The translations under genes and the position numbers were made by a program. A stretch of 64,000 nt of DNA, from contig CM076267.1 in the NCBI GenBank assembly GCA_038380795.1, forward strand, positions 38,750,232 through 38,814,231, read 5' to 3'. Numbering within the stretch: position 1 is the first letter of the stretch; each line of letters begins with the position of its first letter. This document shows positions 11,420-27,000 of the stretch, piece by piece. The DNA comes from Pyrocephalus nanus (lineage: Eukaryota; Chordata; Aves; Passeriformes; Tyrannidae). The notes below the pieces were generated by a model. The model ran no database searches. It saw only the letters and a program-made list of their open reading frames with translations, and was not told the DNA's origin.

Positions 11420-14400
11420 AAGACTAAATTCTATCCACCCTGTCATTTAGATGCATACCACTGATAAATGTCCTTTAAAAAGACACATACCAGCCATTAC
11501 TTTGCTGTCCTGCAGGATTATGGTTTCTGGGACAGAGGAAATTAAAGGCTTTCCTGCAGGCTCTCTTGCTCTAATTCATTGGATATCTTTCCATACTTTA
11601 GGGAGGAAGCATTATGAACTTCTGTCAGGCAACTAGTCCGTACTAAAAAGGTTTGGAATAAATTAAAATTCAAGTAGGGCTGTGTAGTTTAAAACAAACC
11701 AGCCGTCATCACCTCCAGCTACTGTTTGCTTTGAACTTAATCTACTTTGTATTTCCCTCAGTTCCTCCTTTCAGAACTACTTTATCATTTTTCAGATCTT
11801 TTTAATTTTATCCTACTATTGTTTCTTTGAGATGAGCCCTTAAAATCCCAAGGAGGCAGCATCCAAGTTACAAGAACGTTGGCTTCCAAGCAAAGCACTA
11901 CAAATACCGACAACTTGTTGCACCACTTCACTCTCAAAGCAGAGCTAGGAGCTGCAACCAGGTGCATATGAATGCATAGAATAAAAAAAAAAATAAAAAT
12001 CTACTACTTTATAAGTGGGTTTTAACTCCATGCAAAGCATTATTGTGTTAGATGCAGTGAAATTTCCTGATACAGCACATCAGTTCCTTACAAACATCTT
12101 TCAGTGTAGTTTTTCCTCTCTCTAATGCAGTGATTATTTGTGGTACCTGAAACACATCCCAAATTACATTTACCACACACTATTTAAGACTGCAATACAA
12201 GCAACAAATAATAACGGGCCAACTGCTTCCTTGAACCTCACAGTTTAGGACTTTTCATAAAGGACATAAAGGTTCACCTTAGGGCCCTGTGGGCTCTACT
12301 TGAACATGGAATTGTTGAGGTTTTGCATAGAAAAAACATTCTATGACTGAAGCAGCAGATTGGATACAAACAAGATACAAGTCCATTCACCACATCTCTT
12401 CAATATTATTCAAATCACTCCCTGGAGAAGCTCAAATGATGTTTTGCTTGGTTCAGATAAACTCCAGCTTATCACAAGCTCATCTGAGTCTTTCAAGGTC
12501 TTAACTTTTCCTCAGAAAGCACCCTAATTTCCTACCTTTTTAGGTTCCTATGTAATTTCATTTTCTGAACCCTTCCAGTTTATCTTCCCCCGAACCCCAA
12601 ATTATTTCTCTAAAACCCTTTCCCTAAGAAAAAAGCATATCTTTCCTTTACTTCACCACCTTCCACCTCTGAGGGTTACATCAAGAAGATACCTTAGCAG
12701 CACAATTTCCCATTCAAGGACTGCTTGATAACAATTTTTTAAGCATCAGTAACTTCATAGCAAGAAGTAATTCACACCACCTCAAACAGACAAGCATTTG
12801 CTATTCTTTTACCATCTGTTTAGAAATAGGAATCCAGTTCAGCAAAGTACTGAATATGTTGGAACAAGCTCTTGGTAACAACAGTAAAGTCCAATGCGTG
12901 TTATGATCAAAGGATAGAAGTGAGATCATCATCCTGGTTCTTCAAAGCTGGTAAGATATTTATGTTCAAGACCTTTAAGAGGTGGCTTTATTGCCTGGGT
13001 CACCACTCACATCTCTGAGAAAAGCAGGACTGGAACATCTGCGTGCAAGTCAGCATGTTCTGTTTTCTACTCACCCGCTGAAATTTGGTTAATCAATTAG
13101 CGATGTTAAACTGCAGACTTAACACAGCTTTTAAACCAACTCTAATCTTTTAGCACCATCAGAGCATTGCAGTCACCACGAGCACCACCAAACATGCTCA
13201 TATTTCTTCTACTTAGAGAAAAAGGCTGGAAAACTGGTGTTGCATTCACAGCTGATTGAAAGAGTCACAGTTCTGAGAAGTCTGTAGCCATCAGTAAACA
13301 GAATTTTCTCCAGTTTACACCTGCTTAAGATTTTGACTTTCAGCCCTTGATCAGCATCTGTTTTTCACGTAGGTATCTATCACTATTCTAGGATAATTCC
13401 CAGATAATTAGAAATAGCTGGCATCTATCCACAAAGTGCACTAGAAGTCTGTGACAAGTTCTGGAGTGCAATGTCCTATTGCTAAATTTACTCACACTAG
13501 TGAAGAAATGCAATATTGCCAGTGCCCTTCCTCCCTAAATCCTGCTTCACCAGTGACCTGTGCTAACACAGACTCACACAGCTACACCCCCAACAATCTT
13601 TTGTGCAAATAAGGCTAAATATATCATCACTATATTATTTTTAAAATATCACTAATCCTACCAGGTTAGTAGGCTCATACCCAGAATCAAATTCATTAAA
13701 GGGTTGTTACAATAAAATAAAATGCTCTGCAGGACATAAGGAGAGACTATTTCAGCCATTAAAGATGCACAGCAGTGCATAAGACAGACAGAGTGCTCCC
13801 AGGGAGGAGTGTCCAACAGTGGAGCTCCAAAGCACAAGCCACAGAGTTGATCTGCACGTGCAGAGGCAAGATGTGAACAGTGAGCCAGACTGTCCTGTGT
13901 GCAGAGGCCAAGCCCTGCATCTCATACCAGCCAGAACTGCCTGTGTGCTGTGCCAAGACCTTCCAAACACTCAATGAGCAGCCAGTACTCATAAGGAGCT
14001 TTCTGATTTTCTTCAAGGATAATGTCACTTGTGCCATAGAGAAAACAGCGATTTAAACGTGAACTGCTGACACACCAGTGCACATCTCTTTGGGAGAGTG
14101 CTTTGCTGCTTGGCTCTCTCCAAAAATTCATGTGAGAGTTCAGTAATGTTTCAACATAAACTAGATGCATGTAATAAAACAAATGTATTTTATACTCATA
14201 GACCACCCACAAGACTTCTTGAATACCTTCAGCAGGCCTTCAGCACCAAGCTGGCAGCATCAAATGAATAAATTCTTCTCTGCTTTTATTCAAAGTTTAA
14301 ATCAAAATCCTTCAAGGCTTCTGGTCTCCTAACATACACCTGTTGACATGAATCTTACTCTTTTGCATGATAAAGACAATGGACAGAACTGCACTAAATG

Positions 14401-17400
14401 AGCAAAAGAGAAAACCAGACAAATTCACAGCCTTAACACAGAGAACCTCTCCCTCAATTTGTGTGGACAGGTACTGTGGCACTGAAGTTAATGGATTAAC
14501 ATCACTGCTGACAGACTTTCCCACTGTTTACAGCAGCCCTTCAGCACAGTCACCTGCTGCACCATTTTTTAAACAAGTGGATATGTAGCAATTTTAAAAG
14601 CTGCAGAATGAGATACATGTCTGAGTGTGGTCCTCTGTGTGGTTTCCCTGAAGAACTACCAAAACTGAAGAGCTGGGAGAATATAAAGGGAATATAACTT
14701 TTTTGCCTCTGGCAACAAAATAAACATGCATAAATTGATATCTTAACCTGCACAGTATCAAAAGGGAAAACCATCCTTCATAAAGCTCATTCTTATCATG
14801 TCTGCAACTGCACTCCTGCATATCGAAGAAGAGAGCAAAATAGTGATAAGTTTGACAAGAGCAGATAATAACCACCTTATTGGAAACAGATGGTTCACAC
14901 AGCTATGCTATAGATAAAGTTGTGTCAGCATTTCCCTAAAAGGCCTCCCTGTTTCCAGCAGTTTCCAGCTGGCAGGCAACATTTGTAGCTCAACTAGAAA
15001 GACAAAATCTCAGGAGTGACCTGTAAAAACTGGGGGGAAAACAGGTCTTTGTGAGAGATGGAAAGATTAGGTCCTAAATAAAATAAAAATCTCATCTAAT
15101 GGATAAGCCAACACAGATTTCATTACAGCTGAAACAACGCCCAAGTTAACAAATTACATTCAGATATGTTTTGGAAAACATTAATTCAGCTTTGTCCATC
15201 CCCAAAGCATTTAATTGCTTTGATCTAGAACTGATGATTATCTGGAATAATTTCATGCATTTTCACTAATTCTATCTGTTGAAAATAAATTATTTTTAAG
15301 ACCTATGTGAAAAGTAAATATAACAAAGCTTCTCTCAATACTCAGTTCTGGATCCAATCCAGAATTTAATGATATAGTTTAGAGTCCTTTAATTTAACAA
15401 TCCCAAAACCATTTTTTAGCCTCATTAAATTTGGATCAAGCTCCTTTTTGTATGCTTACAATCCACTTCACATTGCCTGGCTCTCTGTTCTTCTGCTAGA
15501 AACTTTGGGGTGGTGGAATTTCCTCCTGTATCTGGATCACAAATTCTTTCCTGACAAGGAATTCGCTCACTGCTTGACAGGGGACTTTTTGACAGGGTTT
15601 ATTTGTGGTTGGTAGGCTGTTTTGGTTCTCTTACTGTTGTAGAAAGCACTAAAAATGAATAATAAATTAAACACTGTCAACATGACAGATTAAATTCGTA
15701 ACAGCTGCCATGAGCTATTGCAGTTACTCTCACATATAAACCCTGAGAACGTGCAAAGTACAACAAAGGTTGCACCCACCCACAGCAAGGTAATGACTTC
15801 TTTCAATTTATAAAAATATTAAATTATATATTATGTAAATCACATAATATGTTGGGAGTTTAATAGAGAATTCTCCTTCAAGAGGCAATTTTTAGACACT
15901 CAAAGACAATTGTTTTGGGGTTTTTTGTGAGAGAATTTTAAGTGAATGAGCAATTAATTAAACATTTCAGCAGGGTTGTAGCCTCCTGCGCAATTCTGTG
16001 CTAATAAATGCAAACACATCAAAAATTATATAAATTTGTGTTTACCTTGGGGAGCATGGAGAATCTTCCCTGTTGATATACTGTGGGACAAACAGGGAGA
16101 AGTTTACTTCCAATATGAGATGCACCCCACTGTGCACAGCTGATAAAGTGCTACATTACAGAAGAGATCACTGTGATTTGATTGTGATACAATACTCATC
16201 AATTTGGAAATCCACTAATTTAAAATTATCATAGATTATAATTTACGGGTTTTCTATTTTTTTTTTCCTACCAGGAGCAAATCTGTGAGGTGAAAATGTG
16301 CCTTTCTTCAACACCAGGACTAAGTCTAACTTAGTGCTAAAAATACATTATGCCAAAACACAGAATATCTTTTCACGGCATTGGAAGACCAACGATAGTT
16401 ACATAGTTTCAAGTTCCTCATCCCTACTTGCACCATTTTAACAAACAGGAAGTTGTAAATATGTTGTGTTCAGAAGCAAACCTCATTTTAAGGCATTCCT
16501 TGGATATCAACACTTGGAAAAATATAAACAGCCTTGTTGTTTCAGGGCCTCTTATAGTCTTGATATTAAGCAGAGCAGTGTAGTTTACACTCAATACAGT
16601 CTATAAATCAAATATAAGAACTTCCAAACCACATAGCTCAGAGATTGCTTGTTGTACTTTATGGAATCTTTCCAACAAAACTGAAGGGTGACTGCTGAGT
16701 GAGATACAGTTATAGCATTAATAAAGGAGTAATAATAAATAAATGAAAGTCAATTCTAAAAATTATTTTTGTGTATATGCTGGGTGTCTGGCCATTGAAA
16801 CCAGATAAAAATCTTAATATTCTTCAATCTTTAATAAAACACCAGAAATACCTGTACTCATTAGTTTCTATTTGATCTGCAGAAAATACACAGCCCCTAA
16901 ATATAAAACAAGATATCATTTCTTGGAGATGGTTGAAAATGATCAAACCACAAAAATCATTCTTAGGCCCATACTGACAATACAGGATTTTGTAATTAAA
17001 TTACAAGACCTGATTCAAAGAATATTTCAGCTAATGCTCTTAACCTAATCTTTTATTAATTATTATGTTAGTAGGCCATGCACTGCTCCTTTTCAAAGAA
17101 ACAATATTAAATATGCAATTAAATCTCAGTGTACTGATAGAATTCTGAACTTATTACTTCTCTCAAAAGTAATTTCAATTCTCTATAATTTCTTCGTCTG
17201 TTTGCTTATTATCCATGTTTTAATTTAGGTGAGATTTGTTCTTCATCACACTCGGTTTAGCAGCACTTTCAGGACTCCTGCACAGGTAAAGGAACTAGAA
17301 CTGGTCTCTGAGCCTGTGTCCCAGGCCCAGGTAAATACCAGTGAAGCTCATCCACCAAATCTCACCATAAGAGAATTACAACTTCCTAAATTGTAACGGG

Positions 17401-20400
17401 GTCAGCACCACACCCCTGGTCAATATTATGGAATAACCACATCAGAGTTAGCCTTAAAAAGAAAAAAAAAATTAATAAAAAAAATACTAGGATAAGATTT
17501 CTATTAGATGTGAATATTGATATAATATAACCATTTTCAAACTCTAGGTAACAGAAATCACCGCTGAGCTTTAATGCTTTCAATGAGGCACAAAAGAATA
17601 ATAAAGATGATGTCATGTTAGGAATGAAACAGTGGATAACAGATGATACCTTTCAATATGCATCTCTGTAAATACTAAGCAAACGCTGAGGTCCCAAGAC
17701 CTCCAACATGCAAATAAGACCCCTCCAGGCATACAAAACTCCACTGACACTGCCAAGAGGCACAGATGAGAACCAAATGCCCACAAGAACCTCATCTCTG
17801 CTGCCTGAGAGACCATGTTTTCCAGTGAGATAGGTGAGAAACTATCAAAAATACCCCTAAAAGGTACCTTAATAATTCTGAAAAAAATAGGATAATGAGG
17901 CACACTATGTTTTTGAATAGTGATGTAATCAATAAAAACACAGAATGCGGGGCTCAAGGGTAAAGTGGTGAGAGCAAATGAAGTGTGATATAAAAGGGCC
18001 AGAGAATAGATGGTCTTACAGTCCCTTTCACCTCCAAACACAAGAATCCAGTGAATAATCTTTCACAGATTTTACAAAGTGCTATAGAAATTATTATTTT
18101 ATATATATATCCATATATACATTCGGACAACGTGATTTGTTCATTTTTATTCCAAACTATGTAATTTTATAGGGACATGTATTGGTGCTATGGAATAAAC
18201 AGTTCATTCAAATACTTTGGAAGAATTGTTTTTTAAATACTGGAGGCAAGTTATGGGATAAAATCCATGGCTTGCAGATCAACATCATATTGCCTTCTTC
18301 TCAGTGGTGAAATTCCCTGTTCAGGATTTGACTGACCACTTAGGTTTAAAAGGTGTAAATTCACAAGGACTCACAGTTTTTGTATTTACTCTTCATGCCC
18401 TATATGTTTATTACCAGACATAGAACTGAGCAAGGGTTATTCCATGTTTGCCTTCTGAAATCCCAGTTTCATCCTGGACTCAACATATATATAAAACATG
18501 GCCTTTGATACTAAGCAGTTATTCCAACAGCATGAGATTCAGCCCTAATACCACTGCATTATAATGCTCCTTTCAACAGGTGGGAACTTTTGAGTCTCCA
18601 CAAAGGGGAAAATTATTTTAACTCAGTGATAAAGATTCCACCTCAGATAACATGAGAGGGAAGTGAAACCATGAGAATACATACCCCAAGATTAGAAATT
18701 GAGGTAAGGTTTGGGGATGTCACAGGATGTTGGAAAGAGTGCATTTTCAGAACTTGTGTTTTCTGTGAATGTGTTAGCACAGAGGACACCACGGGATACC
18801 CAACCTGAGCCTAATTTACATCGCCTAGCAAAGCAGTCCCGACCAATAAATTCCCATCTCCTGATGAGTCAGTCAGAGAGCAGCAGGAGGGTGTCTTAAG
18901 GACCGTAGGAAAAGATTCTGCCCTCCCAGGGAGATGCAATTTCTTCATCAACACCTTCAAACACACCTGCACTGTGCTCACAGGGTGAGCTCTTGAGCCT
19001 GGGACAGTTCAAGTGCAGAGCCTACAACAAGGTTCCTAGGACAAGGGCAGAACAGCCAGCAAGCCAGTTGTCACTGGGAACGGCCTGGATGCCCCCACCA
19101 ATAGAGCAGTTTGAAGAGTCACTAAGCTTTATAAAGTAACTAGTCTTTAATGATACTAAATTAGGTTGATTACGTCTTTTTTCCCACTACAGATGCTTAT
19201 GGTCTGTAAAAGATTCCTTATACGCAAATTATATAAAGAATAAAGATCCTTTATATGCTATTTTAAGAAAAGTTGCATCTATTGGACTGTCACTATGTAC
19301 TTTGTAGGATGCCTCCACCCCAAAAGCATGAGTTAATAGAACTGAAACACTATTTTCCTAAATCCCAGAAAATGAAACATTGCCCTGTAAATTCTAAGAC
19401 CCATTGGGAACATCAAATCTCACACAGCAGTCCAAAAGAAGCTTTGCAAGAATGAGAGACAGGTAACTACTATTTCCCAATACCAAGCAAAACCACATCC
19501 TGTCTTCTGAAATTGCTCTGCTGCAAAAGAAAAGCCCATTTCCAAACCAAAACCTAAAATCTGCCTTAATTGTTCTTCAATGGTTCTTTCATGCTTCATG
19601 AAGATCTCTTCTAAAAGCTTTAAAACTGAAACTGAATCTTCTGACAAAGTATTTCTGAAAAGTAACTAGGTTTTGTTTAAAATATCATGATTGTGTTTAA
19701 GTTAAAATCACCTCAATTTACACCTTTAGACTTCTATTCAATTATTGCAGATAATGGAATTTTTTTTTTTTTTGCTCCCAAATCCCAGCTGGTTCAAAAG
19801 CCACTGTACAGCGATTGTTCCATTCTCCTTCAGTGGATGACTGGTAAACCTCTGATCAATACCTCCAATAAGCACTTTCACATGAATTTCCATCCCCCCA
19901 GAAAGCTTGCCAAGCTCAAGAGACAAAAGAGCTTCTGTGCCACACTTTACATCTATTTTTATGTCACAGGAGACCATTTTTCTGTGCTGTAAGTGGTGGT
20001 TTCCTGCCAGATCCCACCCACTCATACTGCAGCTTCTCATGGTGAACTCTTCAAAACACCCAGAGGAAGAATTCTGGCTTATCAAATTTCAAAGCTTTCT
20101 ACCAAAGAAAACCACTGGTCTAAGTTTTGCAACCCAAAGTTCCAGCACACAATCATCTTCTGCTTCTGCCTCAGCTGTTCACATCAACATGCATTAAAGT
20201 GCCCCTCTGCAGACCATTACTGATGCTCTGTCTTGGGTTTCCTCTTTTTAAGAAAAGGGAATTCCTTGTAGTGGCATCCTGCATTAGATGATGGATAAGA
20301 AACTGAACTGTTGATACCGCTTTTAGTCCACTTTTTTTGCTGTGTCTATAAGTTCAGATTGCTCCAGTTACCTCATCACCAAGTGTAAAAAGTACATCTA

Positions 20401-22680
20401 GTAAAACTCTCCCACCATTACTGAAATATTTTGAGCAAAATTTAGGAAGTTTACTACAGGAAACTACCCCTTTTCGCGTGAAGGAGTTTGAAACATCACT
20501 CTGAAAAACACTTACCCGGAAACATAAGCAACTTCTATGTTAAAGGAATCCTTCCTCAGAAGTTATCCATAACTTAGGGTCAAAAAGGAGGCAGCATCTA
20601 TCAGCTTTTTTGTACTGCAAACAGGTGGTGAGTAGTTAAAATATACACACATTCCTCAAATTTCTTCTTCCTACAGTACATAGCATGCTTTTAAATGGCT
20701 TATTCCATTTATTTGCAATCTTCATGTGTGCTGTAAGCATAATGAACACATGCTGAGACATCCAACAGCAACAAACCAAATCATCACTTGCCAGAGCAAC
20801 TTCAAAGCTCCAAGATGTGTAACGAAAATCAAAACAATGCTGCAAAAATTTATCTCCCAGGCTCTTCCATTTAGAATCCACTGAGTGCTCTCTCTCATAG
20901 GGTGAGCAGAAATACGTCCTGCTGCTATTTACTTACCTTCTGGCACTATCTGCTAATCACAGCCAGCCTGTGATTCTGTCATTTCATCCCCAGGATGAAT
21001 GTCATTGCAGAATGATGTCATTTCAGCCCCCAGGGGATGGTGCCAGTCCTACCTTGGGAAACTGGAGACTTGACCCTGGAGACCTCCTTCCCCCTGCTGA
21101 ACGCTCTGGAAACCTGAAGCAGCTGAATCAGACCCACCCTTGCCATTCACAAGCACACTGCTCAGGAGCTATTTTATCTGTTAGGAAGTTTGCTCTCAAT
21201 TGCACTTTAAAAGTCATTTTAGCACTTTAGACAACCATCTTTAATGGCAAACAGCATGAGGTAACATGAGATCTCCTCTTCCTGTTTTAAACTAAACCAA
21301 GTATCAGCTCCCATTTACAAAGAAATTCTGAAAATGTGGATCCGAGCCTAAACCAGAATTTTTTAATAACCCGAAATAAAAACTTCTGTTGGCAAGACAA
21401 ACACTGATAAATCCATATTACTGACCCAGTGGATTTTTTAACTGTTTACCAAAATATATGCATGGACAGCTGCAGAATCCCTTCTAGGAACTTGCTCATT
21501 TCAAATAGCACCTCACCACCATTGCTGTTCCAGCTGTCCTCAGGTGAGGATTCAGTTTCTTTGCACATTCAGAAGTTTGTCCCCTCAAGAATGTGAGCCA
21601 AAGTCTGAAATATTAATTTCCCTTTTTCTTTCCCTTAATTAAAATCGCCCCCAAAAGTTTTACTCCATGGTTTATGTTATCCTGCTCTGTGCTGGATAGT
21701 ATTTATAATAAATGGAAAACAGACACGATCACTCTGGGATTTCTTTCATTCTGAATTTTTGATGGATTTGTGTGCACAGAATTTCTTTCTGTCTTTCAAA
21801 TAGTCCAATCTGGAAATGTACCAGGTTCAACATACTGTATTTAACAGACATTTAGCATGTGTTCTGACCAGTTAAAAGAAAATGGACATTGTAATGAAAT
21901 AGCAGGCCAGTTTAGGAGGGTAAGGTTATATTTTTAAAAAATTCAAACTCATATGAGAGTAGGCATTAAAAATTTTGTATTAGGAGTATATTACATTATT
22001 GTTAATCATTCTTTAATCCTATCTATTTTTTATTTGTCAAAGTGCAGCAATAGAAAGAGAAAGTAAAGACAGAAAACTTTCCTACAAGAAAGATGATAAA
22101 AACAAGTTGGGGGCATTCTTGGAAAAGATTTTTTTTCCATATGTTTGGATGGTGTTGCTATCATGGCCACCAGTTTCTAGCAATACCCAATTCAAACACA
22201 TTTCCTTATTTAATCATGTAAATCTCTTTCCAATCACTTTTCCATTGCAACTTTTACAGCCATTATAAATGTTTCTACCAAACCTGAACACACGAAATCA
22301 TCCATGTAGCTCTGCAAGCTATAATCAAATAAATGTATTTGCTTATCAAACTCAGAGCATGTTAGATATATACAATAAATTAAATATAAATCAGTAAGAA
22401 TAAATTTAAACTGAAATTATTTAAATAGCCCCTTAAATATATTTCCAGATGGATTTCATGTATCCAATATTAATATACAGAGCACAGAAATAATGCACAG
22501 ATTCTCATGGTAAGAGTTGAAAGACACACTAATCACAGGATATCTCTATGTGAGTAGGGATGGTAAACATTATCTTACAGAAGTCTCCATTTCTACTGTG
22601 CCTCAGCATCAATTTCCTCAGCCAGGACCTTCAGCTTAGAAGAACCAGATATACTTTGAACCATTGCATTCATGGCAGGA
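11420..22680. other. Intron 1 interior without recognised elements
   Basis: AT-rich unique sequence. It contains only short homopolymers and a few AT-rich dyads, such as 9-bp arms at 15828-15836 and 15842-15850 around a 5-base loop. The 142-codon minus-strand frame at 17613-18041 has no domain I recognise. Confidence 0.6.
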
Positions 22681-22690
22681 GGTGACCTTC

Positions 22691-22706
22691 CATCCATCCA
22701 TCCATA
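22691..22706 (+). repeat. (CATC)4 microsatellite
   Basis: Four tandem CATC units in intron 1. Confidence 0.85.
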
Positions 22707-24017
22707 CACTGGAAACACAAGCAAATTTTTGGTCCTGCTTACTCAAGGAGGCAAAAGGTGTGAGGCTCTCACACAAAACCTGGTGTCCTCTTGAGCCATC
22801 TGCAGGAACCAGGCACCTACGAAAGAGCTCAGCAAAGAACAGCTGCTGGGGATGCAGGAAGTACCAGAAAAAAAAAGTGTATTTCATAGTAGACCTACCC
22901 AAACTTAGATTTTAATTGTTCAGTGTAATTTCAACCAGTCTCCTCCAATATATTTGCCTTTCACTGCGTATTAATCTCTTTTAAAGATCTAATAGGTTAT
23001 AGGCTTTGTAACAGTTTGTTTGGCAGAGCTGTTGAAACTCTCTCAAAACAGTGAAAAAAACCCCAAAACCCAAACAAACAGGGCATAAAAGGAAACACGG
23101 AAGCCAGGGTTGTGGAAATTTGCCTTTTGCTCTACCACGGAACTGAGATGTAGTTAGGACATGCACCTCAGCCCCTCGGTTTAAAGGACACCAGGGGGAA
23201 AGCCAGCCTGCTGCTAGCAGATTTGTAACGCCCTACAGTACACTGCACTGCCAGCATTCTTCAGGGCCCACATATTAAAAAATGCTGAAAAGCCATTATC
23301 CCAGGGATCAGTTGCTCCCAGCAAATTCCTCGGAGTCTCCTCCTGCAGTCGCTGCCCCCCTGCAGTTCCCAGATGTTTTGTACCCAGAGAATGAGATAAA
23401 TATGAGAGATCGATAAGGGAAAATTCCTGACAGTGATAATTATTAATCCAAGCATGGAAAAGAAAAACAAAAAACAAACTTTACATTTTGCATGTCTTTA
23501 TAATCGGCTACATCCCACCATAGTACAAAAGAACAAAAGCACATTTTCCAGTGTTTTAATACATATCGGAACCCGAGACATAGCCAGGAAGGGTATTTTG
23601 TATGGAAATAGGTTCAGTCTTCCAGAATTCAGAAAACTATTCTATTTCTTTAAAAATATCTTCCAAATCCCAAGGAAGATTAAATCCAGAAAATGTGGAA
23701 TAAAAATCAGTCTGAAGGCCCAGGTTAGTGAGAAACTCAATGAGATTCGTTTTCAGCCCTTGGCCAGAGTTGATTTTTCCTTCCCATTTACACTCAACAA
23801 ATCACTGCTTGTGCATTTTCTTTGTCTCTATTTCATGTTATTACCCTGACTTACTCAAAGTAATGTAAAAGCCTGATCTATGGTCATGAGAGGCTATAGC
23901 ACCTCTCTGTCTAGGCTACCAGGTTTCATACTAGTTCTATCCTATTCATGTTTCTTACCTAATATAGATGTGGCTGGTTGGAAAAGAATAAATATAGACT
24001 AAAATAACTCCTACTAC

Positions 24018-24040
24018 AAAAAAAACAAAACAAAACAAAA
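24018..24040 (+). repeat. (AAAAC)n A-rich repeat
   Basis: An A run followed by AAAAC units, a low-complexity tract in intron 1. Confidence 0.8.
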
Positions 24041-27000
24041 CTTTATAAATATAAACTTGAGTTCTTTGATTGAAAGCAGAATAGTTGGATTGCTTTTTTC
24101 TTGTTGGGTCTTTTTTCCCCCCGTAGTGGGAAAACTAGCGTTAGAGAATGCCCTGTAAAATCCCAATGGTGACAAGGTCAACTATCACTGTAGTAACTCT
24201 ATCTCACACAGTTACTTTACAGTGAAAACCAGGCTGGTTTTCCACACTGGCATGAGTAAATGATATTAATTACCGAGTGGCAAAAACACATCTTCTTGGC
24301 ATTGAGGATAAATCTATCTTTTTGGGTTTTGGCACTAAGTCAGTTTTCAAATGTATTCCATCTCAAAACTGAAATCCAGAAGAGAGTCATCTCAATTTTA
24401 GACATTTCAGGCAAAATTATAGAAAAGTTCTGCTAACGTTGAAATTATCTGTTATATGTTCCTGAATTGTAATGTTGTCTCTTGCTAAAACTGTGCCCTT
24501 AACTCTGTAGTTCCTATCATTCAGGAAGACTCTTCCTTGGTTTAATCCTCTTGACCTTCTAAAAAAAGAGACCGTTGTTATGTTCCCACCACTGCAGCCC
24601 AATCCACTGACAGCTTTTAAGGCTGTGATGGCTGGATCACACCTCCCAGCAAGGTCTGAGTCGCACAGAGTACGAGCCTTACATCTGAAAAAGGGATGTG
24701 GCTGGACACTCTGTCCCAGCAGCTCCAAGGGCTCTCCACAGCTTGCACGGGAGGGAACATCAGATCACCAAGACTCCAGCACACTCCCATTGACTTCCAC
24801 TGCCTGGAAGGTGTGAGGAAATTGCTGCAATGCCATTTCATTTGCGAGCCTAGTGAGTACATGAGGATTCTATTTCAGTGCCAGGGTTTCACAGTCTCTA
24901 CAGGAATGACACATCTGGCCCAACCTTCTATACAGAGTACCAAGTAAATCTTAGGTATCCCTCTAAATTCTTAAAACAAAACCAATGAAAAGCAAGCAGA
25001 GGCATCACAAGCTATTATAGCTTTCTACTTCAAACACAAGCTGTAACTTGGTTTTGAATACTATGCCATTTCCATCCACGAGAAAATCACAGATAATAAC
25101 TCCACACGTGTAAACAAGGCCTTGCAGAACAGTTTTTCAGATAGGTTTGTATGTTTTTCCTCTATAAAGCCACACACACTTCCCATTTGGGCAGGCAGAC
25201 TCAGTCTTTCAAACAGGACCAAACATGTATCAGCCACAGAGCTGAGGAAGAGTCTCAGTGTTCCCTCAAACACAAGTTTCTCACAGAGAAGGGAGCAGTC
25301 AATGCAGTAACTGCACACACGTGTTTATAAGCCTATCTGCCCATCTCTGCTGCACACAAACAGAAAACATCCTCCCACATTTTGGCTGCATCTGATCTAT
25401 TGTTTCTGAAAGGCTACAGTCTTCTACATATAAAATATGAGGTCAGTAGAAGTCATCTCTGGCAACAAATCAAACAAGATCTTAATTATACAACACAGCA
25501 TCTACTCTATCTTAGTTTCTTGATACTAATCTCATCTACTATTATCAGCATTAGAATGTTCCTTCTTTTTGTTTAGTTCTAGTTTTGCATTCCAAAATTC
25601 TTTATTAGTAATCAAGTTTTAATTAATTGCACGTGCATTCCCCTGTTTTCAAGGAAAGCATAACATCAGCATTGTATGTATCAGAAGCATCTAAACATTT
25701 TCCAAGTCCTGTCTTTGCTCCTACATCTTCCTCCCGCAAAACATCTGTATAGTCACACAAAACAACATAAAAGCAATGCATGGCTAATAAATTCACATTT
25801 ACTCAACAACAGAGTGCCAAGCACTCATCGTATGCACTAATGCAAAAATGTAGAAGAGGACACTGCTCTTTTTGCATTATCAAGCAGTTTGAGCTTAGTT
25901 TACCCTCCCACCTTGTAGAAAACAACTCAATTATAAATAAAAGGGAGCTCAGGTATTTTTCTGTAAAATCCTTTCCAGGTCATGAGAATGGAAAAAGCTT
26001 AATGATGAGTCCTGGCCTGCTGCCGGATGCGGGTTTGCTGTCAGGTTCTGGCAGGTTTGCACTACTCACAGTCAATCTTCCTCAAATCGAAATCCTGACG
26101 TATCAGATATTATATTTATGCTATTTATATAAGGGAAGGCTATTGGTTTTACTTTCTGCTTGATGGACATCCTCATACAGCTGAATTCTGAATTCCTGAG
26201 CCTTCATTCCCGCTTTCGTTCCGCCTTCTCGATCTCCTGCTCTGGACCCTCTTACTTGGTGCTCCTGATACATCCTTGACCTCCTTCATTGGCTGTCCAC
26301 TGAGGGTCAGGCAGGCAGGCATGAGTGAATTTCTCCTACTCTTACCCAATATTTAGGGTTCTGCCTTGGCTTACAGAAAACTGCTTTTCTAAGGAGTGCA
26401 AATGCCTGTCTGCATCCAGCGGGCTGTCACGTGGCTTCACCAGCAGGTCTGGTCATGCTGTTCTATTCAGGATTGCAGTTGGCAGTGGTTTGCAAGCTTC
26501 ATGCCACTTTTGAATAACCTACACACAGGGCTGGGAGGTTTTTAATATGTGTAGAATAACGGGTGTTTTGGTTTGTCTCAACTCCAGTTTCAGCTTGCAC
26601 ATGTCGGGCTTTGCAAAAACCTGATGTTTGAATTCAAACACAATTATCAGGTAATCTTCCAGTTGCAAAATGGTTTAGAGCCTGAAACCATAATTTGTTT
26701 TTTCTTGTGTTAGGAACATGAAAATCTTTTACCAGGTATTCAGCTTGCATAATTAGCACGAACCATTTGCTGGTTCAAATTTTAATGAAAGTGGAAATAT
26801 TTTGCTGACATGTAGTGCCTTCAGGAGCTAAGGCAGAATTTGCTGGCTAATTCTGAATTGCTTAACACATCTGATGTAGCACCACATGTAATGGAATGAG
26901 GGACACAAGTTGCACATTCCTGCCTAAAAATTACTACTGTTAATAATTCCCAGATACCTCTTTTGAAATTTATTTTTCCCGCTGATTTCTTTTTCTTTTC

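Noticed and set aside
17613..18041. 142-codon minus-strand frame, sense to COL5A2
   Set aside because: Hydrophobic low-information product with no Gly-X-Y repeat or VWC-like cysteines. Not a collagen exon.
26190..26520. Slightly CpG-richer segment that might be a decayed LTR
   Set aside because: No terminal repeats, polyadenylation signal or partner LTR could be seen.
26625..26640. 16-bp perfect palindrome TGTTTGAATTCAAACA
   Set aside because: About one such palindrome is expected by chance in a window of this size.
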